Shown: positions 24,361 through 33,245 of the stretch, in pieces
Layout of the letters: every line of letters starts with the position of its first letter
Numbering within the stretch: position 1 is the first letter of the stretch
Origin: Leadbetterella sp964423865
GTDB lineage: Bacteria > Bacteroidota > Bacteroidia > Cytophagales > Spirosomataceae
DNA length: 64,000 nucleotides
Assembly: GCA_964423865.1 (NCBI GenBank)
Contig: CAYRGN010000002.1
Coordinates: 96,467 to 160,466 of the forward strand
Direction of reading: 5' to 3'
Program-made: the position numbers and the translations under genes
Notes under the pieces: model-generated
Databases searched by the model: none
The model's input: the letters and a program-made list of their open reading frames with translations, nothing else
What the model was told of the DNA's origin: nothing

Positions 24361-24700
24361 AGCTTTTTTTATAAGGTATGTATGCAAGATAGGCAGAAAA
24401 ATGAATAAATGTAAAGGATTTCCCGAATCGAAATTTACAGATACTTAACCTGATTCTTTTTTGGATTCGCAATTCGCGATTTGCAAACTTTGCTTGATAA
24501 CCTTACTTCATAACCCTTTCAAAAACGCCTGGGGGTATCCGGAAACTGCCTGGTAAACTGATAATGTGCCGTATCATGATGGGTTACTTCCGATACCAAC
24601 TGCCGAAAAACAAGGCACTACGAATCAAACGTTTACCTTCTTTTTGGTGTTATAAGAGTAGAGATCTAGTCGAATACTGCCTTTATCTAAATCCGGAAAA
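24361..24700. other. 340-bp intergenic region between divergent genes
   Basis: It separates the Gfo/Idh/MocA gene (minus) from the NDH-2 gene (plus) and must hold both promoters. No convincing TTTG-N19-21-TAnnTTTG pair, coding frame, RNA structure or heptad array was seen. The small palindrome ATTCGC-AATT-CGCGAT near 24465-24480 may be regulatory. Confidence 0.5.
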
Positions 24701-25978
24701 ATGAATAAGAAAATAATTATTATCGGTGGAGGGTTCGCCGGTATTAATCTGGCCAAAAAACTGGCTGGATTAAAAAGTGTAGAAGTGGTGCTGGTAGACC
24801 GCAACAACTACAATTTTTTCCCACCCCTTATTTACCAGGTGGCTTCGGCCTTTATTGAGCCGGCCAATATCAGTTATCCTTTTCGGAAGATGTTCCAGAA
24901 CAAGGACAATATACGGTTTTTTCAGGCTGACTTTTTGAGTGTGGATACCCGTGCCCGCGTGATTCAAACAGACCGTGGGGCCATGGCGTACGATTACCTG
25001 GTTTTTGCGCACGGTACCCGAACCAATTATTTTGGAATGACGGCCATCAGCGAGAAAGCCCTTCCTTTGAAAAATATTGAAGACGCGCTGAAGATTCGGA
25101 ATACCATTCTCCGCCGGATGGAGGAGGCCTCTAAGGCGCAGAATCCGGAGGAAAGAAAGAAACTGCTGACTTTTGTGATAGCAGGGGGTGGACCTACGGG
25201 CGTGGAGTTGGCCGGGATGTTATCGGAAATGAACCGGAATATCCGGAAGAAGGATTACCCGGAACTTACCGACGACCCCATGCACATCCACCTGGTAGAT
25301 GCGGCACCGGTTTTATTGGGGCCCATGAGCGAAAAATCACAGCAAACTACCCTGGCCTCGCTGCAGAAACTGGGAGTAAATGTGCGCTTAAACTCGGCCG
25401 TCAAAGATTATACGGTGGATGTAGTATTTCTTGGTGACGGAACCCAGATTGTAGCGGGTACGCTGATCTGGGTTTCGGGGGTGACGGCTCAGGAGGTGAA
25501 AGGCTTGCCTGCGGAGGTGATCGTGCGCAGTGGCCGGGTGGCTGTAGATGAATTTAATCGGGTCAAAGGCCTCAACGATGTATTTGCCATTGGCGACATC
25601 GCCTACCAGGATACGGATGCGAATTTCCCCAAAGGTCACCCTCAACTGGCCCAGGTGGCCATACAGCATGCGGTGCTACTGGCTAAAAATTTAGGAAATA
25701 TTGAAAGCGGTAAGGCGCTGAAACCGTTTGCCTATAACGACAAAGGCAGCATGGCCATTATCAGTAAGTACCGTGCGGTAGCCGATCTTCCGTTTGGCTT
25801 CTTCAAGGGTATACTGGCCTGGTGGATGTGGCTATTGATTCACATTATGCCCATTGCCGGTTTCCGGAATAAACTTAACCTCCTGATCGCCTGGGTTTGG
25901 AATTATTTGACCAATGACCCCACGCTGAGGTTGATTATTCCGTCGAAGGATAAAGGGTTGGATTCGCTTCCCAAGTAA
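24701..25978 (+). CDS. ndh: Type II NADH:quinone oxidoreductase (NDH-2)
   Basis: 425 residues. FAD-binding motif KIIIIGGGFAGINLAKKL at the N-terminus, second dinucleotide motif FVIAGGGPTGVELAG near residue 165 for NADH, and FAIGDIAYQDTDANFP with PQLAQVAIQHA, the characteristic NDH-2 quinone-site segment. The C-terminus has hydrophobic/amphipathic helices (ILAWWMWLLIHIMPIAG) for membrane attachment. It oxidises NADH and reduces menaquinone without proton pumping. The stop is only 7 bp from the convergent dxs stop. The symbol is by family; a related sulfide:quinone-type enzyme is less likely. Confidence 0.88.
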   Translation: MNKKIIIIGGGFAGINLAKKLAGLKSVEVVLVDRNNYNFFPPLIYQVASAFIEPANISYPFRKMFQNKDNIRFFQADFLSVDTRARVIQTDRGAMAYDYLVFAHGTRTNYFGMTAISEKALPLKNIEDALKIRNTILRRMEEASKAQNPEERKKLLTFVIAGGGPTGVELAGMLSEMNRNIRKKDYPELTDDPMHIHLVDAAPVLLGPMSEKSQQTTLASLQKLGVNVRLNSAVKDYTVDVVFLGDGTQIVAGTLIWVSGVTAQEVKGLPAEVIVRSGRVAVDEFNRVKGLNDVFAIGDIAYQDTDANFPKGHPQLAQVAIQHAVLLAKNLGNIESGKALKPFAYNDKGSMAIISKYRAVADLPFGFFKGILAWWMWLLIHIMPIAGFRNKLNLLIAWVWNYLTNDPTLRLIIPSKDKGLDSLPK

Positions 25979-25985
25979 ATTATTT

Positions 25986-27908
25986 TCAACTGACTTTTCC
26001 GACAGGAATTAGTGCCTCAACGGCCTTCAGGATCCCTGCGGCATCAAAACCGCATTCGGCCCAGAGCTGGTATTGTTCGCCGTGTTCTACGATGCGGTCG
26101 GGAATACCCAGGCGTTTTACACGGGAGGTATAGCCGTGGTCGGTCATAAACTCGAGGATGGCCGATCCTATGCCCCCTTGCAGGCAGCCGTCTTCTACGG
26201 TGATGATGTGCTCGAATTTTTGGAATACTTCGTGCAGCAGCTCTTCGTCGAGGGGCTTGGCAAAGCGCATATCGTAATGGGCAATGCTGTATGGGCTATT
26301 TTGGATGGCTTTGGAGGCTTCGTTCCCGATGGGACCGAACGAAAGGATGGCCAGGTCTTCTCCGTCTTTTAGCTTGCGGCCTTTGCCCACCTGTATTTCG
26401 GAGAAAGGCTTGCGCCAGTCGGGCATGACGCCTTCGCCCCGCGGGTAGCGAAGGGTGATGGCTTTTTTGCCGCTCTGAAAGCTTTCCGACTGGGCCAGGA
26501 ACATGAGGTTGCGGAGTTCTTCTTCGTGCATGGGCGAGGCCACTACCATATTCGGAATACACCGCATATAGGCGATGTCGTATGCGCCGTGGTGGGTAGG
26601 GCCGTCGGCGCCGGCAAACCCGGCACGGTCGAGGCAGAAGATCACGGGGAGGTTCTGGATGCACACGTCGTGAATCACCTGGTCATAGGCCCGCTGCATG
26701 AAAGAACTGTAAATATTGCAGAATACGGTGAGTCCCTGGGCCGCCATTCCACCGGAGAGGGTCACGGCGTGCTGTTCGGCGATGCCCACATCAAAAGCCC
26801 GGTCTGGCATGGCTTTCATCATGATATTGAGGGAAGAGCCGGAGGGCATAGCGGGGGTAATTCCCACGATTTTCGGGTTTTTCTCCGCCAATTCTACAAT
26901 TGTATGCCCGAATACCTCCTGGAATTTGGGCGGCATGGGAATACTATGCACTTTTTTCTTAATTTCCCCGGTCACTTTATCGAAGAGGCCCGGAGCGTGC
27001 CATTTGGTCTGGTCTTCTTCTGCCAGTTTATAGCCTTTCCCTTTTACGGTAATGCAATGCAGGATTTTGGGGCCGGGAATATCTTTGAGATCATTTAATA
27101 CCGCTACGAGATGGTCGATGTCGTGCCCGTCTATAGGACCGAAATAACGTAAATTCAGGGCTTCGAAGATATTGCTCTGGCTAAGCAGGGCACCTTTGAC
27201 GGCATTTTCCACTTTGGCTACCACTTCGCGGGCACTCTTGCCGAAAGTACTGAATTTGCCCAGCAGGTTCCATACATCGTCTTTTACCTTGTTATAGGTT
27301 TTTGACGTGGTGATGTCGGTCAGGTACTCTTTCAACGCGCCCACATTGGGGTCTATGGCCATGCAGTTATCGTTCAGGATAATGAGCAGGTTCGCGTCTT
27401 TTTCCATACCGGCGTGGTTCATGCCTTCAAAGGCCAGTCCGGCCGTCAGGGCGCCGTCGCCGATCACCGCAATATGGTGTTTGTCTTTTAAACCGTTATG
27501 CCGGGAGGCCATGGCCATGCCCAGGGCAGCGGAAATGGAGGTGGAGGAGTGGCCTACGCCGAAAGAGTCGTAGGGACTTTCCTTCATTTTCGGAAACCCT
27601 GAAATTCCGCCATACATGCGGTTGGTATAGAAAGTATCTTTCCGGCCGGTCAGGATTTTGTGCCCGTAGGCCTGGTGGCCCACGTCCCAGATCAGCTGAT
27701 CATAAGGCGTGTTATATACATAATGCAGGGCGGTAGTGAGTTCCACTACGCCCAGGCTGGCTCCGAAATGGCCTCCGTTTACGGAAACCATATCAATTAT
27801 ATATTGCCGGAGCTCCTGACAAAATTGAGGCAGTTGCTCGGAGGTTAGTTTCTTGAGGTCATCGGGATAATTGACCTGCTTAAGGAGTTCGCCCTGGTTT
27901 GCTATCAT
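25986..27908 (-). CDS. dxs: 1-deoxy-D-xylulose-5-phosphate synthase
   Basis: 640 residues from ATG 27908, which lies 4 bp after the stop of the upstream rhomboid-like gene; a longer frame would overlap it. TPP enzyme joining pyruvate and glyceraldehyde 3-phosphate, first step of the MEP isoprenoid pathway. Motifs: DVGHQAYGHKILTGR, TPP/Mg site GDGALTAGLAFEGMNHAG with ILNDN, transketolase-type glutamate VGIAEQHAVTLSGG, and FCLDRAGFAGADGPTHHG. C-terminal transketolase domain complete (LGIPDRIVEHGEQYQLWAE). Part of the minus-strand group mutL-rhomboids-dxs. Confidence 0.97.
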   Translation of the reverse strand: MIANQGELLKQVNYPDDLKKLTSEQLPQFCQELRQYIIDMVSVNGGHFGASLGVVELTTALHYVYNTPYDQLIWDVGHQAYGHKILTGRKDTFYTNRMYGGISGFPKMKESPYDSFGVGHSSTSISAALGMAMASRHNGLKDKHHIAVIGDGALTAGLAFEGMNHAGMEKDANLLIILNDNCMAIDPNVGALKEYLTDITTSKTYNKVKDDVWNLLGKFSTFGKSAREVVAKVENAVKGALLSQSNIFEALNLRYFGPIDGHDIDHLVAVLNDLKDIPGPKILHCITVKGKGYKLAEEDQTKWHAPGLFDKVTGEIKKKVHSIPMPPKFQEVFGHTIVELAEKNPKIVGITPAMPSGSSLNIMMKAMPDRAFDVGIAEQHAVTLSGGMAAQGLTVFCNIYSSFMQRAYDQVIHDVCIQNLPVIFCLDRAGFAGADGPTHHGAYDIAYMRCIPNMVVASPMHEEELRNLMFLAQSESFQSGKKAITLRYPRGEGVMPDWRKPFSEIQVGKGRKLKDGEDLAILSFGPIGNEASKAIQNSPYSIAHYDMRFAKPLDEELLHEVFQKFEHIITVEDGCLQGGIGSAILEFMTDHGYTSRVKRLGIPDRIVEHGEQYQLWAECGFDAAGILKAVEALIPVGKVS

Positions 27909-27912
27909 GGTA

Positions 27913-28824
27913 TTAATCTGCACGCTGACTGGCTTTGTGCAGCCTGTTTTTTTCTTCATTGCTGAGGCTGGAGTAGCCTCCTTTGTTTATTTTGTCGAGC
28001 AAGTAATCTACTTCTTCCTGGGTGGGTTCCGGGTCTTTTCCGAATTCACTGAACCGGATAATCTTTCCTTTTTCGCTACTTTGATTCCGACTGTATTTCT
28101 GGAAAATAGAGCGTTTTTTGGGGTTCACCACTTCGGCGATCCAGATGGAAAACCTTTCCAGTCCGTAGGTCAGGTTGATGCCCGTTCTCAGTAATTTCAT
28201 TTGTACATAGCCAAAGACCGCGCCTCCGAGATCCAGGACGCCAAGGGGCGGGTTCCGGAAGATGGACAGTACCAGCAGGGCCAGTACCAGCAGGCGGGTT
28301 TTGATTCTGAGGGTAAAAAACATAATTTCACTCTCGGGGTTGAGCGCCACGTATGCGTACATCAGGGCGAATGCCCCGGCAGAAGCGCCGTACAGGTAGC
28401 CGCTGAAATTCAGTTCTTTGTTCAGGAGAGAGAAAGCGCCCCAAACCACCAGGAAAAATACGATGGCCGCATAGGCGCCGGACACGTACGTGATCAGCAT
28501 TTTCCTTCCTCCTATAAAATCCGCCAGCATATTTCCAAACCAGTAGATAATAATCAGGTCAAACAGCATGGAGAAGAGGCCTTCTTGGGTAAAGGGATGG
28601 AAAAGGAGGACCCAGGGCCGGCGTATAATTTCCATGAAACTACTGCCGGTAAGATAATTACGGGAAATACTTTCGGCGGTCAGGGTGGCGTCAGGAAACA
28701 GGCCTACCCCAAATTTCAGTAGGGTAAAGCCAAAGAAAACCACCAGGTTGATGATGATCAACTGTGTCGCCTGGTTACGGTTTCTTTTGAAAACGTCCAC
28801 TATGTCCGTGAAGACTTTGCTCAT
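27913..28824 (-). CDS. Rhomboid-like membrane protein with C-terminal DUF6576, probably not a protease
   Basis: 303 residues with about six membrane helices (TQLIIINLVVFFGFTLL, LFSMLFDLIIIYWFGNML, YAAIVFFLVVWGAF, LLVLALLVLSIFR). The rhomboid Ser segment reads YGASAGAFALM instead of the usual GxSG, and the His segment of the last helix reads GVLDLGGAVFGYV, with Asp-Leu where active enzymes have His-Leu/Ile. The C-terminal tail (EVDYLLDKINKGGYSSLSNEEK) is a DUF6576-like helical hairpin. An active rhomboid is encoded 37 bp upstream, so this copy may be a regulatory pseudoprotease. Followed after 4 bp by dxs. Confidence 0.85.
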   Translation of the reverse strand: MSKVFTDIVDVFKRNRNQATQLIIINLVVFFGFTLLKFGVGLFPDATLTAESISRNYLTGSSFMEIIRRPWVLLFHPFTQEGLFSMLFDLIIIYWFGNMLADFIGGRKMLITYVSGAYAAIVFFLVVWGAFSLLNKELNFSGYLYGASAGAFALMYAYVALNPESEIMFFTLRIKTRLLVLALLVLSIFRNPPLGVLDLGGAVFGYVQMKLLRTGINLTYGLERFSIWIAEVVNPKKRSIFQKYSRNQSSEKGKIIRFSEFGKDPEPTQEEVDYLLDKINKGGYSSLSNEEKNRLHKASQRAD

Positions 28825-28861
28825 CCCTTCTGATGTACTCTTTGGTATAACAAGTACGAAT

Positions 28862-29527
28862 TTAGTAAAAGTTTCTTTTTTTGAAGTGAAAAAACTGCAA
28901 TAAAATAAAGCCGGTGATCAGTCCGCCGAGGTGTGCCCAGTGCGCGATGCCGGTAGCGGCGCTTCCAAAAGCCTGTACAAGCTCGAAAATGGCGTAGAGT
29001 GCCACGAAGTATTTGGCTTTGATGGGTACAGGAAAAAACAGCAGCATCATTTCAATATTGGGGAAGAGCATGGCAAACGCTATGAGTATACCGAAGATGG
29101 CTCCGGAGGCTCCCAGCATACTTTTGATGGCCAGGAAGCGCAGCTGTGCATCGCTTTGTGTACTCTGGAAGAAATCGATATAATCCATTCCCATATTGAA
29201 AAATGCGGCACCGATACCGCAGATAATGTAGTATTTCAGGAATTTTCCGGAACCCATAAATGCTTCAATGGCCGGTCCGAAGATCAGGAGGGCGAACATA
29301 TTGGAGAACAGGTGCATGAAGGTATCGCGACTGTGCAAAAACATGTAAGTAATGATCTGCCAGGCTTTGAAATTGGGGTTCCAGAACCCGGGAGTGTCGG
29401 GTAAAAACGGGTTATACAGGGAGAAAACCAGGCGGATGAAGTCGTTCGGAACCAGGTTAGCCAGGATATGGATCACGATGTTGACAATCAGCAGGTTTTT
29501 CACCATGGGGGTAAGGTTCGAGAACAT
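28862..29527 (-). CDS. Rhomboid intramembrane serine protease
   Basis: 221 residues, six predicted helices. The catalytic Ser is in LGASGAIFGILIAFA and the His in AHWAHLGGLITGF, both in the right helices; the HS segment FLHSRDTFMHLFSNMFALLIFGP is the usual H-x3-N/loop region. It cleaves membrane-spanning substrates in the inner membrane; substrate unknown. Five bases from the mutL stop, same strand, so it is cotranscribed with mutL and the pseudo-rhomboid. Confidence 0.93.
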   Translation of the reverse strand: MFSNLTPMVKNLLIVNIVIHILANLVPNDFIRLVFSLYNPFLPDTPGFWNPNFKAWQIITYMFLHSRDTFMHLFSNMFALLIFGPAIEAFMGSGKFLKYYIICGIGAAFFNMGMDYIDFFQSTQSDAQLRFLAIKSMLGASGAIFGILIAFAMLFPNIEMMLLFFPVPIKAKYFVALYAIFELVQAFGSAATGIAHWAHLGGLITGFILLQFFHFKKRNFY

Positions 29528-29532
29528 ATCGT

Positions 29533-31335
29533 TTAATTTAATTTTCCGTTATTAAAAATAAGTTCACCCACTTTGTCGAGGGTAAGAATGGTCATTACGG
29601 GCTTTCCGTCGGGACTAATGGAAGGCATCGCAGTCTGGAAGAGTTGTTCTACCAGGTGGCGAAGTGCCAGGGTGTCGAGGTTTTTGCTCATGCGGGCCGC
29701 GTATTTTTTAGCGAGGGTGCGGGCCAGGGTCTCTTTCTTGCTCAGGGTTCGGTTGTTTTCGTTTTCTTTGAAAGACTCCAGGATGCTTTTAAACAGCACG
29801 GCTTCGTCTTCATCTGCGAATTGAGCGGGTACACCGTTAATGAGATAGGTATTTGTGCCGAATTCTTCTATGGCGAAGCCGATGCCCCGGATCATGTCGA
29901 GGATATCGAGGCTAAGCGCATAGTCGAGTGCGCTGAGGGTGACGGTTTTGGGGAACAGGAGTTGCTGGGAGTGGGTCTGCGCCGACTGGATTTCTCCCAG
30001 GTATTTTTCATAGAGCACCCGTTCGTAGGCGTACCGCTGGTGAATCAGCATCAGCCCGCTTTTCACCTGGGTCAGGATGTAGGTCTGATGGATCTGGATG
30101 ATCGGGCTTTCTTCCGAAACTTCCTCGCTGCGGTTGGCTTTGCTGGTAAACAAGATCTGCTGAGGGGGTTCTGCTTCGGCATTGGCCAGGGAGCTGAATG
30201 ATTCGAACATCTTCTCCCAATTTTCCAGGTTTTGTTTGTTATGGATTTCGGAAGTTTTGTAAACGGTGGAAGGGGTAATCTTTTTTTCCACGGGGGGCAG
30301 ATGTACGCCCAGGTTGATGTCGGCATCGAAGTCGATGCTGGGGGTTAGGTTATACACGGCAATAGACTGCTTTACTGCGGAGCGCAGAACGGCGTATATG
30401 GCCTGTTCGTTGTCAAATTTAATCTCGGTTTTGGTTGGATGGATGTTGATATCGATATTCTCCGGGTTGATTTCCAGGAAAAGCGTATAGAAGGGGTGGG
30501 TGCCTTCGGGAATGGCCGATTCAAAGGCGCTGACCACGGCATGGTGGAGGTACGCGCTTTTGATGAAACGGTGGTTCACAAAGAAATACTGGTCGCCCCG
30601 GGTTTTTTTGGCCGACTGGGGTTTGCCCACATAGCCGGTAATTTTCACGATATCGGTTTCGATTTCGCATTTGGCGAGTTGGTCGCGGTACGACTTGTCG
30701 AGGGTGTCGGTAATGCGTTTATGAAGACGGGCTACGGGAAGGTTAAGGATTTCGATGTCGTTATGAAAGAGGCTGAACTGCACTTCGGGGTGGGCGAGGG
30801 CTACGCGCTGAAACTCTTCGATGATGTGTTTCATTTCCACCGGGTTGCTTTTCAGAAACTTGCGGCGAGCGGGTACATTGTAAAACAGGTTTTTAACGGC
30901 GATGCTGGTACCTTTTGGGGTAGAAATGAATTCCTGCTCTTTCACTTCCGAGTCTTCAATGCGCACCCGGCTTCCCATCTCGTCTTCTTCGCGGCGGGTG
31001 CGGAGTTCTACCTGGGCTACGGCGGCAATGGAGGCCAGCGCTTCGCCGCGGAAGCCCATGGTACGGATCTGGAAGAGGTCGATCGACTCCCGGATTTTCG
31101 AAGTAGCGTGGCGTTCGAAGCTCATGCGGGCGTCGGCCGGCGACATGCCCGAGCCGTTGTCGATCACCTGGATGAGCGTTTTTCCCGACTCTTTTACGAT
31201 CAGGGTGAGTTGGGTAGCGCCGGCGTCGATGGAGTTTTCCAAAAGTTCTTTCACGACGGATGCCGGGCGTTGTACCACTTCGCCGGCGGCGATTTGGTTG
31301 GCCAGTGCATCAGAAAGAAGTTTTATTTTATCCAT
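29533..31335 (-). CDS. mutL: DNA mismatch repair protein MutL
   Basis: 600 residues from ATG 31335 (MDKIKLLSDALANQIAAGEV); upstream in-frame codons extend past the likely promoter and are not used. GHKL ATPase: KELLENSIDAGA, VIDNGSGM, GFRGEALASIAAV, HATSKI. The C-terminal dimerisation domain has LMLIHQRYAYERVLYEKYL where endonuclease MutLs have DQHA-x2-E, and SPDGKPVMTIL where they have the C-P-H-G-R-P motif; the key Asp, His and Cys are missing. So the endonuclease site seems degenerate. It couples MutS mismatch recognition to repair. Confidence 0.95.
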   Translation of the reverse strand: MDKIKLLSDALANQIAAGEVVQRPASVVKELLENSIDAGATQLTLIVKESGKTLIQVIDNGSGMSPADARMSFERHATSKIRESIDLFQIRTMGFRGEALASIAAVAQVELRTRREEDEMGSRVRIEDSEVKEQEFISTPKGTSIAVKNLFYNVPARRKFLKSNPVEMKHIIEEFQRVALAHPEVQFSLFHNDIEILNLPVARLHKRITDTLDKSYRDQLAKCEIETDIVKITGYVGKPQSAKKTRGDQYFFVNHRFIKSAYLHHAVVSAFESAIPEGTHPFYTLFLEINPENIDINIHPTKTEIKFDNEQAIYAVLRSAVKQSIAVYNLTPSIDFDADINLGVHLPPVEKKITPSTVYKTSEIHNKQNLENWEKMFESFSSLANAEAEPPQQILFTSKANRSEEVSEESPIIQIHQTYILTQVKSGLMLIHQRYAYERVLYEKYLGEIQSAQTHSQQLLFPKTVTLSALDYALSLDILDMIRGIGFAIEEFGTNTYLINGVPAQFADEDEAVLFKSILESFKENENNRTLSKKETLARTLAKKYAARMSKNLDTLALRHLVEQLFQTAMPSISPDGKPVMTILTLDKVGELIFNNGKLN

Positions 31336-31507
31336 TTTGTACGATTTGCTCCGCGGGCGCCCTGCGGAATGCCTGCAAAGTTCTTGATTTTTAAGGGAAA
31401 AACCCAATATACGCTTTTTAAACTTGGGTGTTATTAGTATTTAAATAATTGTAAATTTGTAGGTTGAGATAAGTGTATATTTATATAATTAGCTAAATTT
31501 CTATATC
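31336..31507. other. Upstream region of mutL
   Basis: AT-rich region between the mutL start and heptad array 5. On the minus strand the string AAGAACTTTGC (about 31376-31386) could be a weak -7 box for mutL. No gene or RNA structure seen. Confidence 0.4.
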
Positions 31508-31653
31508 AGCTATCAGCTATCAGCTATCAGCTATCAGCTATCAGCTATCAGCTATCAGCTGTGAGCCTTGAGCTATGAGCTGTGAGCACTCGGCACTCGG
31601 AACTACTCACTACTCACTACTCAAAACTCACTACTCAAAACTCACTACTCCCT
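31508..31653 (+). repeat. Heptad repeat array 5 (about 20 units)
   Basis: Seven exact AGCTATC copies (31508-31556), then AGCTGTG, AGCCTTG, AGCTATG, AGCTGTG, AGCACTC, GGCACTC, a one-base phase slip, and ACTCACT/ACTCAAA units (31605-31653) that run into the stop codon of the HopJ gene (31652-31654). It is the longest homogeneous array in the window. Confidence 0.92.
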
Positions 31654-31981
31654 ACTTGTGAGTCAACGCTTCCCCTTCAAATTCCACTCCTTCCCATCCG
31701 TGTTCCATAAACTGGCGGATGTTTTGGTGGTCGGTACCTTCGGGGTTTTGTAAAACGGCACGGTAATGCTCGGCAAATAGGTGGAGGGTGTCTTCTTTAC
31801 CCAGGTTATTCAGTCGGGCAAAGTAAAGCACTTTGGCACTGCCCTGATTTTGGGTGGTTTCGTTGTACTGGCTCCCGTTGCGGAATGCGGTGGGTTGTAC
31901 GGTATACCGGCTTTCGATGTGTTGGAGTACATCGGAAAAAGCCAGTTTTCCGGCTTTGAGGTTTTCGATCAGTTCGTTCAT
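31652..31981 (-). CDS. HopJ type III effector-like family protein
   Basis: 109 residues. The conserved features of the HopJ family are present: FSDVLQHIESRYTVQPTAFRNG, then NQGSAKVLYFARLNNLGKEDTLHLFAEHYR and NPEGTDHQNIRQFMEHGWEGVEFEG. Despite the name, the family is widespread in free-living bacteria without type III secretion and has no established function; no secretion genes are nearby. It is monocistronic, on the minus strand, with a heptad array overlapping its stop codon. Confidence 0.9.
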   Translation of the reverse strand: MNELIENLKAGKLAFSDVLQHIESRYTVQPTAFRNGSQYNETTQNQGSAKVLYFARLNNLGKEDTLHLFAEHYRAVLQNPEGTDHQNIRQFMEHGWEGVEFEGEALTHK

Positions 31982-32084
31982 ATATTTTTACAAGTAATTG
32001 TATTCTGAAAGACGCATTGCAAGAAGCAAAATTAAGCAATATTGCTGTAAGATCGATTTTTTGCCCGGTATCCGCGCCTCTTTT

Positions 32085-32939
32085 CTAACCCAGAAAAAAC
32101 CGGGCTTTGTATTCCTTTGGTGTTATTCCTTTTACTTTCTTGAAATGACGGTAAAAGTTGGAGGTATTTTCAAAGCCGCTGTCGGTGGCGATATGCTGTA
32201 TGGTATAATCGGTTTCTACGATCAGGCGGCAGGCGTGGTTCAGGCGGACTTCCGTCAGGAAATCAAAATACGATTTATTGGCCATGATCTTAAAATAGCG
32301 GCAGAAGGAGGTAACGCTGAGGTTGGTGAGGCGGGCTACGTCTTCGATAGAAATCTTTTCCCTGAAATTGTCCAGGGTATAGGAAAAGATCTTGTCTACC
32401 CGGTTTTCATCGAGCTTATTGAATTTCGTACTGTCGACCTGGTTAGAAAGTACCTCGTATTCCTGATTTTCCAGCAGTATCCGAAAGATTTTCAGGAGAC
32501 AGATGAGTTTGCTGAGGCCGGTTTCGGGTTTCATTTCCCACATCAGCTCCCGTATCCTTTCCCTTGATTTTCCTTTAATGATGAGTCCGTTCCGGGCCAG
32601 TTCATTGAGACGGGTAATGCCCTGGGTTTCGGATACGCTCAGGAACACAGGACCGAGGCACTCCGGGTGGAAGTGCAGCACGAGGGCTTCGACGTGATCG
32701 TCTGTTGTATCTGTCCTTTTCCACGTGTGGGGCAGGTTGGAACCCATCAGGATCATGTCGCCGCGGTGAAAATTACCGATATGGTCGCCTATGAAACGAA
32801 CCCCTTCTCCTTTGATCAGGTAATGCAGTTCAATTTCGGGATGGTAGTGCCAGACGGTTCCGAACTGGGGCAGGATGTCGTGCCGTATACTGAACGCGTT
32901 GTCAGGCGCTTTAGGAACGATATGAAACTTAGGGATCAT
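32085..32939 (-). CDS. AraC family transcriptional regulator with N-terminal cupin
   Basis: 284 residues. N-terminal cupin ligand domain (WHYHPEIELHYLIKGEGVRFIG, FHRGDMILMGSNLPHTW) and C-terminal double helix-turn-helix (ISIEDVARLTNLSVTSFCRYF, YTIQHIATDSGFENTSNFYRHFKKVKGITPKEY). It is divergent from the sugar-utilisation genes starting at 33246, across a 306-bp gap, and is the natural candidate to regulate them in response to a sugar. Confidence 0.93.
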   Translation of the reverse strand: MIPKFHIVPKAPDNAFSIRHDILPQFGTVWHYHPEIELHYLIKGEGVRFIGDHIGNFHRGDMILMGSNLPHTWKRTDTTDDHVEALVLHFHPECLGPVFLSVSETQGITRLNELARNGLIIKGKSRERIRELMWEMKPETGLSKLICLLKIFRILLENQEYEVLSNQVDSTKFNKLDENRVDKIFSYTLDNFREKISIEDVARLTNLSVTSFCRYFKIMANKSYFDFLTEVRLNHACRLIVETDYTIQHIATDSGFENTSNFYRHFKKVKGITPKEYKARFFLG

Positions 32940-33058
32940 GGTGAGTCGGATATATTATGTTACGAAATTAAAAAAACGGGAATGAATTTCATAGAAATAT
33001 GATAATATGTTGGATAAATTGGAAAATTTAGGGAACTAATTCTTTCGGAAATGGTCTC

Positions 33059-33066
33059 CATCTTTG
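33059..33066 (+). promoter_or_regulatory. Possible -7 box for the sugar operon
   Basis: CATCTTTG differs from TAnnTTTG at the first base only. It lies about 50 bp before repeat module A, so modules would be in the 5' leader. No clear -33 element. Confidence 0.35.
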
Positions 33067-33117
33067 TGGTGTGGAAAGTGTATTGTAAAAAAGCTCAAAG
33101 CTAAAAATATATACCTT

Positions 33118-33245
33118 ATGAAATAGCCATGAGCATTCAGCTATCAGCTATCAGAAAACCGGCACACCAACCGGTCTATGAATAAGCTGACCGCTGATAG
33201 TGGTGCGCCACCCGGCTGAAGGCTGATAGCTAAATTTTTATACAG
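33118..33245 (+). repeat. Heptad-derived leader module A (128 bp)
   Basis: It opens ATGAAATAGCCATGAGC and ends in GCTAAATTTTTATACAG immediately before the ATGAAA of the isomerase-like gene. Arms of heptads (left AGCATTCAGCTATC type, right GCTGATAG/GCTGAAGG type) are complementary. The sequence upstream (AGCTAAAAATATATACCTT) resembles the module's own tail. ATG AAA TAG at 33118-33126 is a minimal frame, and a second frame from ATG 33129 runs 18 codons to TAA. Modules B and C at 51874-52135 share both boundaries. Confidence 0.85.

Noticed and set aside
31508..31653. Possible CRISPR array
   Set aside because: Units are 7 bp, directly adjacent, with no spacers and no cas genes.
31652..31981. Type III effector secretion system
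   Set aside because: HopJ homologues are widespread in non-pathogens and no secretion genes are present.
33118..33126. ATG AAA TAG as a real protein-coding gene
   Set aside because: Two codons only; at most a regulatory start-stop element.
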